Part shown: piece by piece, positions 16,262 through 25,805 of the stretch
Numbering within the stretch: position 1 is the stretch's first letter
Layout: every line of letters starts with the position of its first letter
NCBI GenBank assembly: GCA_963755825.1
Contig: CAVWLA010000003.1
Location: forward strand, 2,480,001 to 2,544,000
DNA from: DATBQN01 sp963755825
Lineage (GTDB): Bacteria > Acidobacteriota > Thermoanaerobaculia > Multivoradales > UBA5704
Length of the DNA stretch: 64,000 bases
Direction: 5' to 3'
Notes under the pieces: generated by a model
The model's input: only the letters and a program-made list of their open reading frames with translations
Told to the model about the DNA's origin: nothing
Databases searched by the model: none
Position numbers and translations under genes: made by a program

Positions 16262-18109
16262 ATGCCCGAAACCGCCGCGGTTCCCACACCGTCCGCCCCC
16301 GCTCTGCCCGAGGCCGCCGACCCGATGGGGCGCCTCTTCCGCTATCTCGGCCCCTACCGCGCGCGGCTCACCGGCGCCGTCACCTCGAGCGTCGTCAACA
16401 AGGTCCTCGACATGATGCCGCCCCTCCTCGTCGGGTGGGTGGTCGACTCGCTCCGCGGCGAGGCGCCGGCGTGGATCTCTCATCTCGCCGGCACCGCCGA
16501 CCCCTGGCGGCTCGCCGTCGTCCTCTCCGGGCTCTCGGTCGTCATCTTCTTCTTCGAGAGCGTCTTCCAGTGGTTCTACCAGGCGGGCTTCATGGTGCTC
16601 GCCCAGCGCGTGCAGCACGACCTGCGGATGGACGCCTACGACCGCATCCAGGCGCGCGAGATCGCCTTCTTCGAGGAGCACCGGCTGGGCGAGGTGCTGG
16701 CGATGCTCAACGACGACGTCAACCAGCTCGAGCGCTTCCTCAACACCGGCTTCAACGAGCTGATCCAGCTCGTCGTCCTCTTCTTCTTCGCCGGCGTCAT
16801 CATGCTCGCCACCTCGTGGAAGCTGTCGATCGTCGGCATGGCGCCGATCCCGATCATCGTCTGGGGGGGCTTCCTCTACCAGCGCAAGATCTCGCCCCGC
16901 TACCGGCGGGTGCGCGCCGCGGTGGGGAGCCTGGCGTCGCGGCTGGAGAACAACATCGCCGGCATCCAGGTGATCCAGAGCTTCACCGCCGAGCGCTTCG
17001 AGTCCGGGCGCGTCCGCCGCGTCTCGGACGAGTACCGCGACGCCAACTTCGACGCCATCCGCCTGTCGGCGATCTACGTGCCGATCATCCGGCTCGCCAT
17101 CGTCGCCGGCTTCGCCGGCGTCCTCCTCCTCGGCAGCTACTGGGTGCTCAACGGCTCGCGGCAGATCACCGCCGGCGAGCTGGTGCTCTTCGCCATGCTG
17201 ACCGAGCGCCTGCTCTGGCCGCTCACCCGCCTGGGGGCGACGCTCGACGACTACGAACGCGCCAAGGCCTCGGCCCGCCGCACCTTCGGCCTCCTCGACG
17301 CCGAGCCGGCGATCGAGGACCCGGCGCAGCCGGTGACGCTGCCGCGGGTGCGCGGCGAGGTGGCCTTCGAAAATGTCACCTTCGCCTATCGGCGCGGCGC
17401 CCACCAGGGCGCCTCGATCCTCCGCGACGTCAGCTTCCGCGTCGCCGCCGGCGAGACGCTGGGGATCGCCGGGCCGACCGGCGCCGGCAAGTCGACCCTC
17501 ATCAAGCTCATCCTCCGCTTCTACGACGTGACCTCGGGAGCGGTGCGCATCGACGGCTACGACGTCCGCACGCTGCGCCTCGCCGACCTCCGCTCGATGA
17601 TCGCCCTCGTCTCGCAGGACATCTACCTCTTCCATGGCACCATCCGCGAGAACATCGCCTACGTGCGGAGCGACGCGCCGCTCGCCGAGGTCGTCCGCGC
17701 CGCGCGGCTGGCGCAGCTCCACGACTTCGTCGCCTCGCTGCCCGAGGGTTACGACACCATGGTCGGCGAGCGCGGCATCAAGCTCTCGGGCGGCCAGCGC
17801 CAGCGCCTGTCGATCGCCCGCGCCATCGTCAAGGACGCGCCGATCCTCATCCTCGACGAGGCGACGAGCTCGGTCGACACCGAGACCGAGCGCGCCATCC
17901 AGCAGAGCCTGAAGAGCCTCACCGCCGGCCGCACCGCCCTCGTCATCGCCCACCGCCTGTCGACCATCCGCCACGCCGACCGCATCATCGTCCTCCGCGA
18001 CGGCCGCGTCGCCGAGGAAGGCCACCACGACGACCTGCTGGCGAAGGGTGGGACGTACGCGGATCTGTGGCACATCCAGTCGGGGGAGCTCGAACCGGCG
18101 GAGGTGTAG
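16262..18109 (+). CDS. ABC exporter, fused membrane and ATPase domains (MsbA/multidrug type)
   Basis: The 615-residue half-transporter has a six-helix exporter membrane domain (about residues 35-330) and a C-terminal nucleotide-binding domain. Motifs are Walker A GPTGAGKST (404-412, K410), the signature LSGGQ near 508, Walker B ILILDEATSSVD and the switch His in VIAHRLSTIRHAD. Two copies would form the working transporter, which exports lipid, drug or peptide substrates; the substrate is unknown. The start at 16262 lacks a clear ribosome site and ATG 16325 is an alternative. The gene has its own terminator and is preceded by the repeat array. Confidence 0.92.
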   Translation: MPETAAVPTPSAPALPEAADPMGRLFRYLGPYRARLTGAVTSSVVNKVLDMMPPLLVGWVVDSLRGEAPAWISHLAGTADPWRLAVVLSGLSVVIFFFESVFQWFYQAGFMVLAQRVQHDLRMDAYDRIQAREIAFFEEHRLGEVLAMLNDDVNQLERFLNTGFNELIQLVVLFFFAGVIMLATSWKLSIVGMAPIPIIVWGGFLYQRKISPRYRRVRAAVGSLASRLENNIAGIQVIQSFTAERFESGRVRRVSDEYRDANFDAIRLSAIYVPIIRLAIVAGFAGVLLLGSYWVLNGSRQITAGELVLFAMLTERLLWPLTRLGATLDDYERAKASARRTFGLLDAEPAIEDPAQPVTLPRVRGEVAFENVTFAYRRGAHQGASILRDVSFRVAAGETLGIAGPTGAGKSTLIKLILRFYDVTSGAVRIDGYDVRTLRLADLRSMIALVSQDIYLFHGTIRENIAYVRSDAPLAEVVRAARLAQLHDFVASLPEGYDTMVGERGIKLSGGQRQRLSIARAIVKDAPILILDEATSSVDTETERAIQQSLKSLTAGRTALVIAHRLSTIRHADRIIVLRDGRVAEEGHHDDLLAKGGTYADLWHIQSGELEPAEV

Positions 18110-18118
18110 GCCGCGCCG

Positions 18119-18143
18119 GTCGGCGATCGGAGTCCCTTTTTCA
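18119..18143 (+). repeat. 3'-flank motif, copy 1
   Basis: Ten bases after the ABC exporter stop, GTCGGCGATCGGAGTC is followed by a pyrimidine run ending in TTCA. Nearly the same motif occurs at 22132-22159, fifteen bases after another plus-strand stop codon. The two copies differ by single-base changes and small insertions. This may be a dispersed 3'-end element. Confidence 0.45.
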
Positions 18144-18186
18144 TCCGGAGGCGGTCTGGCGCGAAGACCGGCTCCGGCGCTTCCTC

Positions 18187-18210
18187 CCGGCCGATCGGCC
18201 GGCTTTTTTT
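18187..18210 (+). terminator. Intrinsic terminator of the ABC exporter gene
   Basis: The perfect palindrome CCGGCCGATCGGCCGG (18187-18202) is followed by seven T residues (18204-18210). It isolates the exporter from the TetR promoter that begins ten bases downstream. Confidence 0.85.
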
Positions 18211-18219
18211 CTCCCCCGC

Positions 18220-18264
18220 TTGACACCTCCCCACCCTCCGTCCTACTGTCTTGAACATGTTCAA
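18220..18264 (+). promoter_or_regulatory. Promoter and palindromic operator overlapping the TetR start codon
   Basis: TTGACA (18220-18225), an 18-base spacer and TACTGT (18244-18249) form a sigma70-like promoter. The expected transcription start is at or next to the ATG at 18257, so the mRNA would be leaderless or nearly so. A perfect 14-base palindrome, TTGAACATGTTCAA (18251-18264), covers the start region and the ATG itself. The placement is ideal for autorepression by the TetR protein encoded here. Confidence 0.7.
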
Positions 18265-18958
18265 AACGGACGGCAAGGCCGCCGAGACGCGGGCTCGGAT
18301 CCTCGAGACGGCGCTCGAGATGTTTCGCGAGCGGGGGTTCGAGAAGACGACGATGCGGGACGTGGCGGGGGCGGCGGGGGTGGCTCTCGGATCGACGTAT
18401 TACTACTTCGCTTCCAAGGAGGCGATCGTCGCGGCGTACTACGACTACGTCCAGGAGGAGCACCGGGTGCGCGCCGAGGCGGCGTTTCCGGGGGCGGGGG
18501 ATTTTCGCAGTCGCCTCGGCATCGCGTTCCACACGAAGCTCGACATCCTCGCCGGCGACCGGCGCCTCCTCGTCGCTCTCTTCCGCTATGGCGGCGATCC
18601 GGAGCATGCGCTCTCCTGGTTCGGCCCCGCCGGCCGCCGGCAGCGGGAGGAGAGCATGGCGGTCTTCGCGGCGGCCGTGGGGAACGAGAGGATGCCGGCC
18701 GACATGCTGGCGCTGGCGCCGCTCGCCCTCTGGACTCTCCACATGGGGATCACCCTCTACTCGCTCTACGACACCTCGCCCGATCTGGCGCGCACCCGCC
18801 GCCTGACCGACGGCGCGCTCGATCTCGCGGTGCAGGCGAAGAAGGTGGCCTCGCTGCCGCTCCTCCGCCCGCTCCGCCGCAAGGTGATCGGGCTCCTCCT
18901 CGATGCCGGCCTGCTGCCCGCCGGCGCCGAGACTCCAGACGCTGTACGGACCGTTTGA
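18257..18958 (+). CDS. TetR/AcrR family transcriptional regulator
   Basis: The 233-residue protein has an N-terminal TetR helix-turn-helix (residues 9-57: AETRARILETALEMFRERG, then TTMRDVAGAAGVALGSTYYYF) and a larger ligand-binding domain with no recognisable specificity. It heads a plus-strand operon with the SRPBCC-like membrane protein (12 bases downstream) and the methyltransferase/DCC fusion. ATG 18257 is preferred over TTG 18251 because the predicted transcript starts at about 18256. The operator over its own start codon suggests that it represses itself and the operon. Confidence 0.92.
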   Translation: MFKTDGKAAETRARILETALEMFRERGFEKTTMRDVAGAAGVALGSTYYYFASKEAIVAAYYDYVQEEHRVRAEAAFPGAGDFRSRLGIAFHTKLDILAGDRRLLVALFRYGGDPEHALSWFGPAGRRQREESMAVFAAAVGNERMPADMLALAPLALWTLHMGITLYSLYDTSPDLARTRRLTDGALDLAVQAKKVASLPLLRPLRRKVIGLLLDAGLLPAGAETPDAVRTV

Positions 18959-18970
18959 TCGGAGGCTCTT

Positions 18971-20305
18971 ATGCTGCTCGGCAAGCGAAGCGAACGTTGG
19001 CTCTGGGCCTCCACCGTCGCCGTGGTTGCCGCCGCCCGCTTCGGCGGCTTTTTCAAGGACCCGGGTGACTGGGAGCCGATCTGGCTGATGGCCGCCGCGG
19101 CACTTCTCGGCCTCGGCGCCGCGCTCGTGCCGCGGCCCGAGAGGGCGCGCCTCCGGGCGCTCCGCGGCACCGCCGTCACGGTCTCGATCGCCCTCCTGCT
19201 GCCCCCCGGCTACATGCTGAGCTGGCTCCTGGCGGTCATCGTCACCTGGGGGACGGTCGCCTTTCTGCGACTGGACGTCCCAGAGGACGGGATCGCGAGC
19301 CTCCGTCTCGAGCCGACGTCGCGCGCGCGCTGGGTCCTGGCGAGCCTGATCGCGGCGGTCGCCATCGCCGCCATCTGCTACCGGCTTCTCGTCGCCCACC
19401 ATCTGGAGCAGACCTCGGCGCTCTTCGTCGGCATCCCCGCCGTGCTCGCCGTCGTCGTCGTCCTCACCTCGCGGCCGAAGAGCCTCACCGGGACGATCTG
19501 CACGACGATCGCAATCGCCCTCCTCGTCTCCGGCATCTTCCTCGGCGAGGGCTTCGTCTGCATTCTGATGTCGTCGCCAATCTTCTTCGGCCTCGGCATC
19601 GCGATCGGCAAGGTGGTCGAGCGCGCCCGCCGGCGGAAGACGGCGACCGACGTCCAGCTCTACGGTCTGCTCCTCCTCGCCCTCGTCCCCCTCTCGCTCG
19701 AAGGCACGCTGCCTGAGCTCTCCTTTCCGCGCGAGGAGACGGTCGCGGCCGAGCGCATCGTCGCGGCTCTCCCCGAGTCGGTCGGCGCGACGCTCGCGCA
19801 GACGCCGCACTTCGTCTCCGCTCTGCCGCCCTTCCTGCGCCTCGGTTTCCCGCGGCCCGTCGCCGCCTCCGGCGCCGGCCTCGCCCGGGGCGACCGCCGT
19901 TCGATCCATTTCGCCGGCGGCGAGGGGAAACCGGGAGACCTGACGCTCGAGGTCGTCGAATCGAGCCCCGGCCGGGTGCGCTTCCGGGCGCTTTCGGATA
20001 CCAGCAAGATCGCCCACTGGCTCGCCTGGCGCGAGGCGGTCGTCGAGTGGACTGCCGCCGCGCCGGCCGACGCCTCGCGGACGCGCGTCCGCTGGACCCT
20101 CCGCTATCGCCGCGATCTCGATCCGGCCTGGTACTTCGCGCCGTGGGAGCGCTACGCGGCGCGGCTCGCCGCCGAAGCGCTGATCACGGATCTCGCGACG
20201 CCTGGTCGAGCCGGCATCGGAGCCGGCGACCTGCCGGTCGCCACCGCCGCCTCGGGGCCGGCGGCGGACTTGCCGATTGAGCCGGAAGGCCTCGCGCTCC
20301 GATGA
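18971..20305 (+). CDS. Membrane protein with C-terminal SRPBCC-like domain
   Basis: The 444-residue protein has about seven to eight hydrophobic helices in residues 10-245, interrupted by basic loops, followed by a soluble domain (about 290-425) whose segments LTLEVVESSPGRVRFRAL, VVEWTAAAPADASRTRVRW and LRYRRDLDPAWYFAPWERY resemble the polyketide cyclase/SRPBCC ligand-binding fold. I do not know a characterised homologue. GGAGG lies 8 bases before the ATG. The stop overlaps the next start by 4 bases (ATGA), so translation is coupled. In the operon it may handle a hydrophobic compound that the neighbouring methyltransferase modifies. Confidence 0.75.
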   Translation: MLLGKRSERWLWASTVAVVAAARFGGFFKDPGDWEPIWLMAAAALLGLGAALVPRPERARLRALRGTAVTVSIALLLPPGYMLSWLLAVIVTWGTVAFLRLDVPEDGIASLRLEPTSRARWVLASLIAAVAIAAICYRLLVAHHLEQTSALFVGIPAVLAVVVVLTSRPKSLTGTICTTIAIALLVSGIFLGEGFVCILMSSPIFFGLGIAIGKVVERARRRKTATDVQLYGLLLLALVPLSLEGTLPELSFPREETVAAERIVAALPESVGATLAQTPHFVSALPPFLRLGFPRPVAASGAGLARGDRRSIHFAGGEGKPGDLTLEVVESSPGRVRFRALSDTSKIAHWLAWREAVVEWTAAAPADASRTRVRWTLRYRRDLDPAWYFAPWERYAARLAAEALITDLATPGRAGIGAGDLPVATAASGPAADLPIEPEGLALR

Positions 20306-21681
20306 CCCTGTCGCCCGCGCTCGTCCGCGCCGCCTCCCTGGGGCTCCCGCTCGCCGCCACCGGCTGGTTGTGGGCGTGGCGGCGGCCGCCGCTCGCGGCG
20401 CGGGCGGGCATCCTCCTCGCCGCCATCTGGAACCTCGGCACCCTGGCGCTCCTGCACCATGCCGCGCTGGCTTTCGGCTGGTGGCGTTTCGAGGCCGTGG
20501 GTGGGCTCTTGGCCGGCCAGCCGGTCGATCTCTGGATCGGATGGGTGCTGCTGTGGAGCGCCGTTCCCGTGCTCGCCCTGCCGCGGGCGCCGATCGCCGT
20601 CTCCGCTCTCCTCTTCTTCTGGCTCGACCTGCTGCTGATGCCGCGCCTCGCGCCCGTCCTCCAGCTCGGACCCGCCTGGCTCGCCGGCGAGGCCGCCGCC
20701 GTCGTCCTCTGCTTCCTCCCGGCGCAGCTCCTGGCGCGCTGGACGGCCGAGCGGCGAAATCTGCCGGGCCGCGCCACGCTGCAGGTGGGCGCCTTCGGCC
20801 TCCTCACCCTCTTTCTCGTCCCCGAGGTGATCCTCCAGGAGACCGGCGGAAGCTGGCGGCCGCTCTTCGACCGGCTGCACGGGCCCGGCGCGGTCTGGGG
20901 CGGCATCGGGCTCCAGCTCGTCGCCATCCCGGCGCTCCTCGGCGTCCACGCGGTGCACGAATTCGTCCGCCGCGGCGGCGGCACGCCGCTCCCCTACGAT
21001 CCGCCCTGCCGCCTCGTCGCGAGCGGCGCCTACGCCTACGTCGGCAACCCCATGCAGCTCTCGGCCGTCCTCGTGCTCGCCGGCTGGGGTTGGCTCCTCG
21101 GCAGCCCCTGGGTGATGGCAGCCGGTCTCGTCGCCCACGTCTACTCGCTGGGGCTCGCGGCATGGGACGAGGGCGACGACCTCGCGGCGCGCTTCGGCCC
21201 GCGCTGGACGGCGTATCGCGGCGCCGTCCGCCGCTGGTGGCCGCGCTGGCGGCCCTGGCACCCGTCGCTCGCCGGCCTCGCCCCGCCCGCCCGCCTCTAC
21301 GTCGCCGCCGGCTGCGACCCCTGCTCGGAGCTCGGCCGCTGGATCGCGGCGCAGCGGCCGGTCGGCCTCGTCCTCCTCGCCGCCGAGGACCACCCCGCGC
21401 GCGACCTGACGCGCCTGACCTACGAGTCCGGGGACGGCGACGAGGCATGGGAGGAGGAGGGCATCGCCGCCCTGGCGCGCGGGCTGGAGCACCTCAACCT
21501 CGCCTGGGCCTTCACCGGCTGGACGGCCCGGCTGCCCGTCGTCCGCCCCCTCCTCCAGCTCCTCGCCGACGCCTCCGGCGCCGGTCCGTGCCTGGTGCCC
21601 CGCCGATCCGGCGTGGCCGCCGGTCCTCCCCTGCTCGCGCCGTGCGGCGAGTGTGACTCTCACTCCTCGACGGTGAAGTGA
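20302..21681 (+). CDS. Isoprenylcysteine methyltransferase-like membrane enzyme fused to a DCC (DUF393) thioredoxin-like domain
   Basis: The 459-residue protein has multiple membrane helices and an ICMT/phospholipid-methyltransferase core: SGAYAYVGNPMQLSAVLVL and, after two helices, EGDDLAARFGPRWTAYR, which together form the SAM and substrate site of the family. After residue 325 comes a soluble domain RLYVAAGCDPCSELGRW with a CxxC pair (C338, C341) and the pattern of DCC/DUF393 thiol-disulfide proteins. The first helices before the methyltransferase core are unassigned. The reaction is probably methylation of a lipid or small hydrophobic acceptor; the attached CxxC domain is unusual. It ends the TetR operon. 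Confidence 0.75.
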   Translation: MTLSPALVRAASLGLPLAATGWLWAWRRPPLAARAGILLAAIWNLGTLALLHHAALAFGWWRFEAVGGLLAGQPVDLWIGWVLLWSAVPVLALPRAPIAVSALLFFWLDLLLMPRLAPVLQLGPAWLAGEAAAVVLCFLPAQLLARWTAERRNLPGRATLQVGAFGLLTLFLVPEVILQETGGSWRPLFDRLHGPGAVWGGIGLQLVAIPALLGVHAVHEFVRRGGGTPLPYDPPCRLVASGAYAYVGNPMQLSAVLVLAGWGWLLGSPWVMAAGLVAHVYSLGLAAWDEGDDLAARFGPRWTAYRGAVRRWWPRWRPWHPSLAGLAPPARLYVAAGCDPCSELGRWIAAQRPVGLVLLAAEDHPARDLTRLTYESGDGDEAWEEEGIAALARGLEHLNLAWAFTGWTARLPVVRPLLQLLADASGAGPCLVPRRSGVAAGPPLLAPCGECDSHSSTVK

Positions 21682-21685
21682 CCCG

Positions 21686-22117
21686 ATGCCCAACGAGATC
21701 TATGCCCAGCTCCTCGTCACCAGCCTCCGGCTCGAGCCGGACGAGATCACAGCTCGCACGGGGTTGAATCCCGGGAGGTCCTGGAAGACCGGCGACATCG
21801 CGAGCCCTGCGACGATCATGAAGCGCAAGGAGAACGGAAACGGATGGATCCTGGCGTCGGGTCTCGATCGTTCTCACGATCTCGACGCTCATCTCACCGG
21901 TCTGGTCAAAAAGATCGCGCCGAGGATCGACCGCTTTCGCGATCTTCCCGAATGCGGGATCAAGGTCGACTGCGTGCTGTATGCGTAAGACTATGTCCCC
22001 GCGATGCATTTCGACCCGGAGATCGTCAGGGTGTTCGCGGCGATCGGGGCTTCGCTCGACCTCGACCTCTACAATCTGGAGAGGTTGAAACCGGCGGCGG
22101 ACTCGAAGCCTGCTTGA
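21686..22117 (+). pseudogene. DUF4279 protein gene interrupted by an in-frame TAA
   Basis: The frame from ATG 21686 gives 100 residues (MPNEIYAQLLVTSLRLEPDE...) and hits TAA at 21986-21988. The same frame then continues for 42 residues to TGA 22115-22117 with the sequence DYVPAMHFDPEIVRVFAAIG, ASLDLDLYNLE, which is the normal end of DUF4279 proteins. A full 143-codon gene therefore carries one nonsense codon; a single change of TAA to GAA or similar would restore it. The rest of the frame is intact, so the change is recent, or it is a sequencing error, or the stop is read through. Function of DUF4279 is unknown. Confidence 0.75.
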
Positions 22118-22131
22118 GCTCGGCGCCTATC

Positions 22132-22159
22132 GTCGGCGATCGCAGTCTCCCTTTCTTCA
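22132..22159 (+). repeat. 3'-flank motif, copy 2
   Basis: GTCGGCGATCGCAGTC followed by a pyrimidine run and TTCA lies 15 bases after the DUF4279 stop, matching the copy at 18119-18143. A short hairpin (TCTTC and GAAGA around AAAGT) follows directly. Confidence 0.45.
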
Positions 22160-22235
22160 AAGTGAAGAGATGCACGAGCATCCGCCCGCGAGCATTCAGG
22201 CGGAGGTGTTGTGCTCCCTCCCACCTGAGGGCCAG

Positions 22236-22556
22236 TTATCGGATGAGCAGCAGGAGTGCCGCTGCTCCGCCCATTTGGTGAGGGGGATCTGCACGACCAA
22301 CTGTGCTCCCGGAGCTGTCGTAAACGGTTCCACCATCAACCCGCCCGAGTTGGTTACCCATGCGGTCGTAGATGTAGCCGTTGCTCTCAAATCTTCCTGC
22401 TTGGTTGCCGTTGGTGTCATAGACGTAACTCGCGTCGACCCGCCCGATCTGCTTGTTGTTAGACGAGACGTACCCTTCCGAGTCGATGACAGCCACCAAG
22501 CTAGAGCCGCTGTAAATGTCGCCCACAAAGGTCCCCTTTTCCTTGAGTTGCCGCAT
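22236..22556 (-). CDS. Repeat protein of the '5-fold beta-flower' type
   Basis: The 106-residue protein consists of short repeats of about 17-20 residues, each reading roughly G-x-VYD-x-x-GN-x-x-GR-V/F: VDASYVYDTNGNQAGRFE, NGYIYDRMGNQLGRVD, GTVYDSSGSTVGRAD, with a weaker first copy. It ends in a hydrophobic tail (GGAAALLLLIR). This layout matches small beta-flower proteins best known from Bacteroidota; no function is established. AGAGGAAG precedes the start at good distance. Base composition is clearly lower in GC than the surroundings, which suggests acquisition by transfer. An opposite-strand frame over the same bases is not convincing. Confidence 0.75.
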   Translation of the reverse strand: MRQLKEKGTFVGDIYSGSSLVAVIDSEGYVSSNNKQIGRVDASYVYDTNGNQAGRFESNGYIYDRMGNQLGRVDGGTVYDSSGSTVGRADPPHQMGGAAALLLLIR

Positions 22557-22610
22557 TATGTGCGCTTCCTCTCGACGTGACTAGCGCCTGCCGTATGAGC
22601 AGGGGTTTCG

Positions 22611-22856
22611 GTGATGGCTCGGCGTCGCGTTCCATGCCCCCGCGGCCGGTTTGACCCTGCCACCAGGAGAGGCCCAGCCGCCGCAGATCGTACCAATCTG
22701 CAGCTCGGCACCAACGGGACGGTCTACATCGATGCCTACGCCATCATGATGCTCACCGATGCGAGCTCGACCGTCACCTTCTATCAGGACGAGATCAGCG
22801 TCGATGACAACAACAACCTCGTGCTCAACGATTCGGTCGTCCTCGTCGTTGAGTAA
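22611..22856 (+). pseudogene. Possible gene fragment with Asn/Asp-rich beta-strand tail
   Basis: An 81-codon frame starts poorly but its last 55 residues look like real protein: TNLQLGTNGTVYIDAYAIMM, then DASSTVTFYQDEISVDDNNN and VLNDSVVLVVE. The segment suggests the C-terminal end of a larger surface or structural beta-rich protein. No ribosome site or signal peptide is seen and the first 25 residues read as noise. I regard it as a remnant. Downstream to 22982 there is only a short hairpin (about 22952-22980, GTCGCCTGAC/GTTAGGCGAC) and no gene. Confidence 0.35.
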
Positions 22857-22982
22857 GACGTCAGGCCTTGCGCTCGGCGTTCGCCGCCTCGGCAGCGCCG
22901 CTTCCAGCGTGATGTTTTCGCAATCTGACTGCTTTTCGTGTCGCCTGACCGCTACGCTCGTTAGGCGACCCTGCGCGCCCTC

Positions 22983-24841
22983 TCACCCAACCGGCTCCAG
23001 CAGCTCCCGCGAGGGATCCAGCCGGTCCCAGATGGCGCCGGCGGCGCGGAGCATGAGGTAGGTCTCGAGGAGGTAGGGAAGGGCGGCGGCGGCGGCGAGG
23101 AGGGGGAGCTCCCAGGCGGCGAGGCGCAGGCTGAGGAGGACGTTCAAGACGAGGAAGACGAGCCCGGCGCCGAGGAAGGGCACGATCGAGCCGAGGGCGA
23201 GGCCGATCAGGCGGCCGAAGCTGACGACGAGGTTCTGGCCCAGCATCGAGGTGCCGCGGGGGACCGAATAGCCGAGAGGCACCCAGCCTGGGAAGAGCAG
23301 GACGCCGAGGTTCTGGAGGGTGATCGAGAAGAGCCCGATCGAGAGGCCGAGGAGGAGCGTGCCGGTGAGGACCGCGGCGAGCGCGACGCCTAAGCCTGCG
23401 CCGCCGAGGAGCCGCGCGGGGAGCGCGGTCAACACGGCGTGGAGATCGCTGGCGCCGCCGGTCGCCTTGGTCGCCACCGCCACCGCCGCGATGATGCCGG
23501 CGCCCGTCAGCTCCAGCCAGGCGAGGGCCGTCGCCGGCGCCAGGATCTCGGCCGCCACCAGCCGCCAGCCGGAGATCGGCCAGGCGCGGAGCGTCTCCAG
23601 GTGCTGGAAGTCGACGTGCAGATCGTTGCGCAGGATGCTGCCGGCGAGGAGAGGCACGATGCCCATGACGACGAAGGTGACGCCGGCGATCCCGGCGCCG
23701 ACGGCGCCGGGCAGGCCGAACGCGGTGAGAGCGCCGTAGGCGACCGCGAGGGCGGCGAGGCCGAGGAGGGTGCGGCGGGCGAGCAGGGCGAGCGGGATGC
23801 GGCTGCGCAGGATGATGTTCTTCCAGGTGATGGCGAGCTCCGGCACGCGCGCCGCCTCGAGGCGGAACGGGGCGCGCGTCCGTTTGCTGCGCGACAGGCT
23901 CTCCCAGGAGCGCCGCCGCCTGCCGCGCGCGGCGCGCCGGCGGGCGCGGTCGAGCGCCGCGTCCTCGAAGCGCGCCGAGGAGCGCACCACCCACTCGTAG
24001 TGGAGGGCGACCATGGCGACGAGGAAGAGGCTGCCGCCGAGGCGCGCGGCGCCGGCCCTCGCGAGCGGCGCCCCCAGCCAGAGGAAGGGGGTGAGCGCCG
24101 TCCCCGCCAGGCCGCCGAGCACGGCGTGGACGAAGGCGAGGAGCGTGCCCCGGATCTCGCCGGCCGCGAGGCTGGCGCCGACGTGGGCGAGCCGCCAGGC
24201 GCTCGACACTCCCCAGGCGACGGCCGCCACCCAGGCGGTGCCGATCGCCGCCGCGATCACCCGCTGCCGGGCCGCGGCGGCGGCAGGGATCTCCGTCCAG
24301 CGCGCCTTGGCGAGCGAGACGCCCTTGATGTGCAGGTCCAGGAGGGTGAGGAACCCCCAGTAGCAGAGGAAGCGCGGCAGCGGCAGGCCGCCCGCGACAC
24401 CGCCGCGGACGACGTTGAAGACGAGCAGGATGCAGGCGCCGAAGAGGATGCCGGCCTGCTGCTTGATGAGGGCGAAGTTGAGGATCTGGCGGCGGGTGAC
24501 CGGCGCCGGGAAGAGCAGGTGGATCTCGGCCTCGGAGAGGCGGAAGGCCGGCCGCGGCGAGGTGAAGATCCAGGTGAGGACGACGACCGTGGCGAGGCCG
24601 AGCGCGATGGCGAGCTGGATCGCGGCGGCGTACTCGCCCATGCCGGCGAACCCCCACGCCATGCCTCTCGGCATCCCGCGGCGGCCGAGGCCGGCGCCGA
24701 AGAGAAAGGGGCGCAGGAAGAAGTAGCCCATGTAGGCGAGGCCGGCGACCGCGGCGAGGATCTGCCGCGGGTCGCGGAGCCGCTTCACCCGCCGCACGAT
24801 CCGCCCCCGGAAGCCGAGGAGGAGGATGTCGATGAGCGCCC

Positions 24842-24845
<4 letters not shown>
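22983..24845 (-). CDS. ABC transporter membrane protein (about 12 helices)
   Basis: The 620-residue integral membrane protein is the partner of the ATPase encoded just upstream. Two sets of roughly six helices flank a basic cytosolic stretch around residues 300-330 (RARRRAARGRRRR). SEAEIHLLFPAPVTRRQIL is characteristic of ABC-2-like permeases whose 'LFPAP' motif is shared with YbhN-free bacitracin/export-type systems of unknown substrate. The start GTG at 24845 overlaps the ATPase stop (GTGA), replacing an ATG, so expression is coupled. Export of a lipid or peptide is likely but unproven. Confidence 0.85.
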
Positions 24846-25648
<803 letters not shown>

Positions 25649-25805
25649 CGCGTCGTCTCCTCTCGGTTTCGGCCGAGTCTATCCCGGCGCTTCAGGCGGC
25701 GGCGCCGCGGTGCGGATGCGCAGGCGCTCTGCCCGGTTCGCCGGCGACGGGTTCCGCGCTAGCATCGGCGCGCCAACGTCACGCCAGCTCGAGGAGGAGA
25801 TCTCC

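Noticed and set aside
22170..22580. Plus-strand 136-codon frame over the beta-flower gene
   Set aside because: The minus-strand frame has periodic repeats, a ribosome site and a family resemblance; the plus-strand frame has none.
22952..22980. Hairpin ending in GTTAGGC, resembling an integron attC core site
   Set aside because: The structure is only about 30 bases, the inner core boxes are missing, and there is no integrase or gene cassette nearby.
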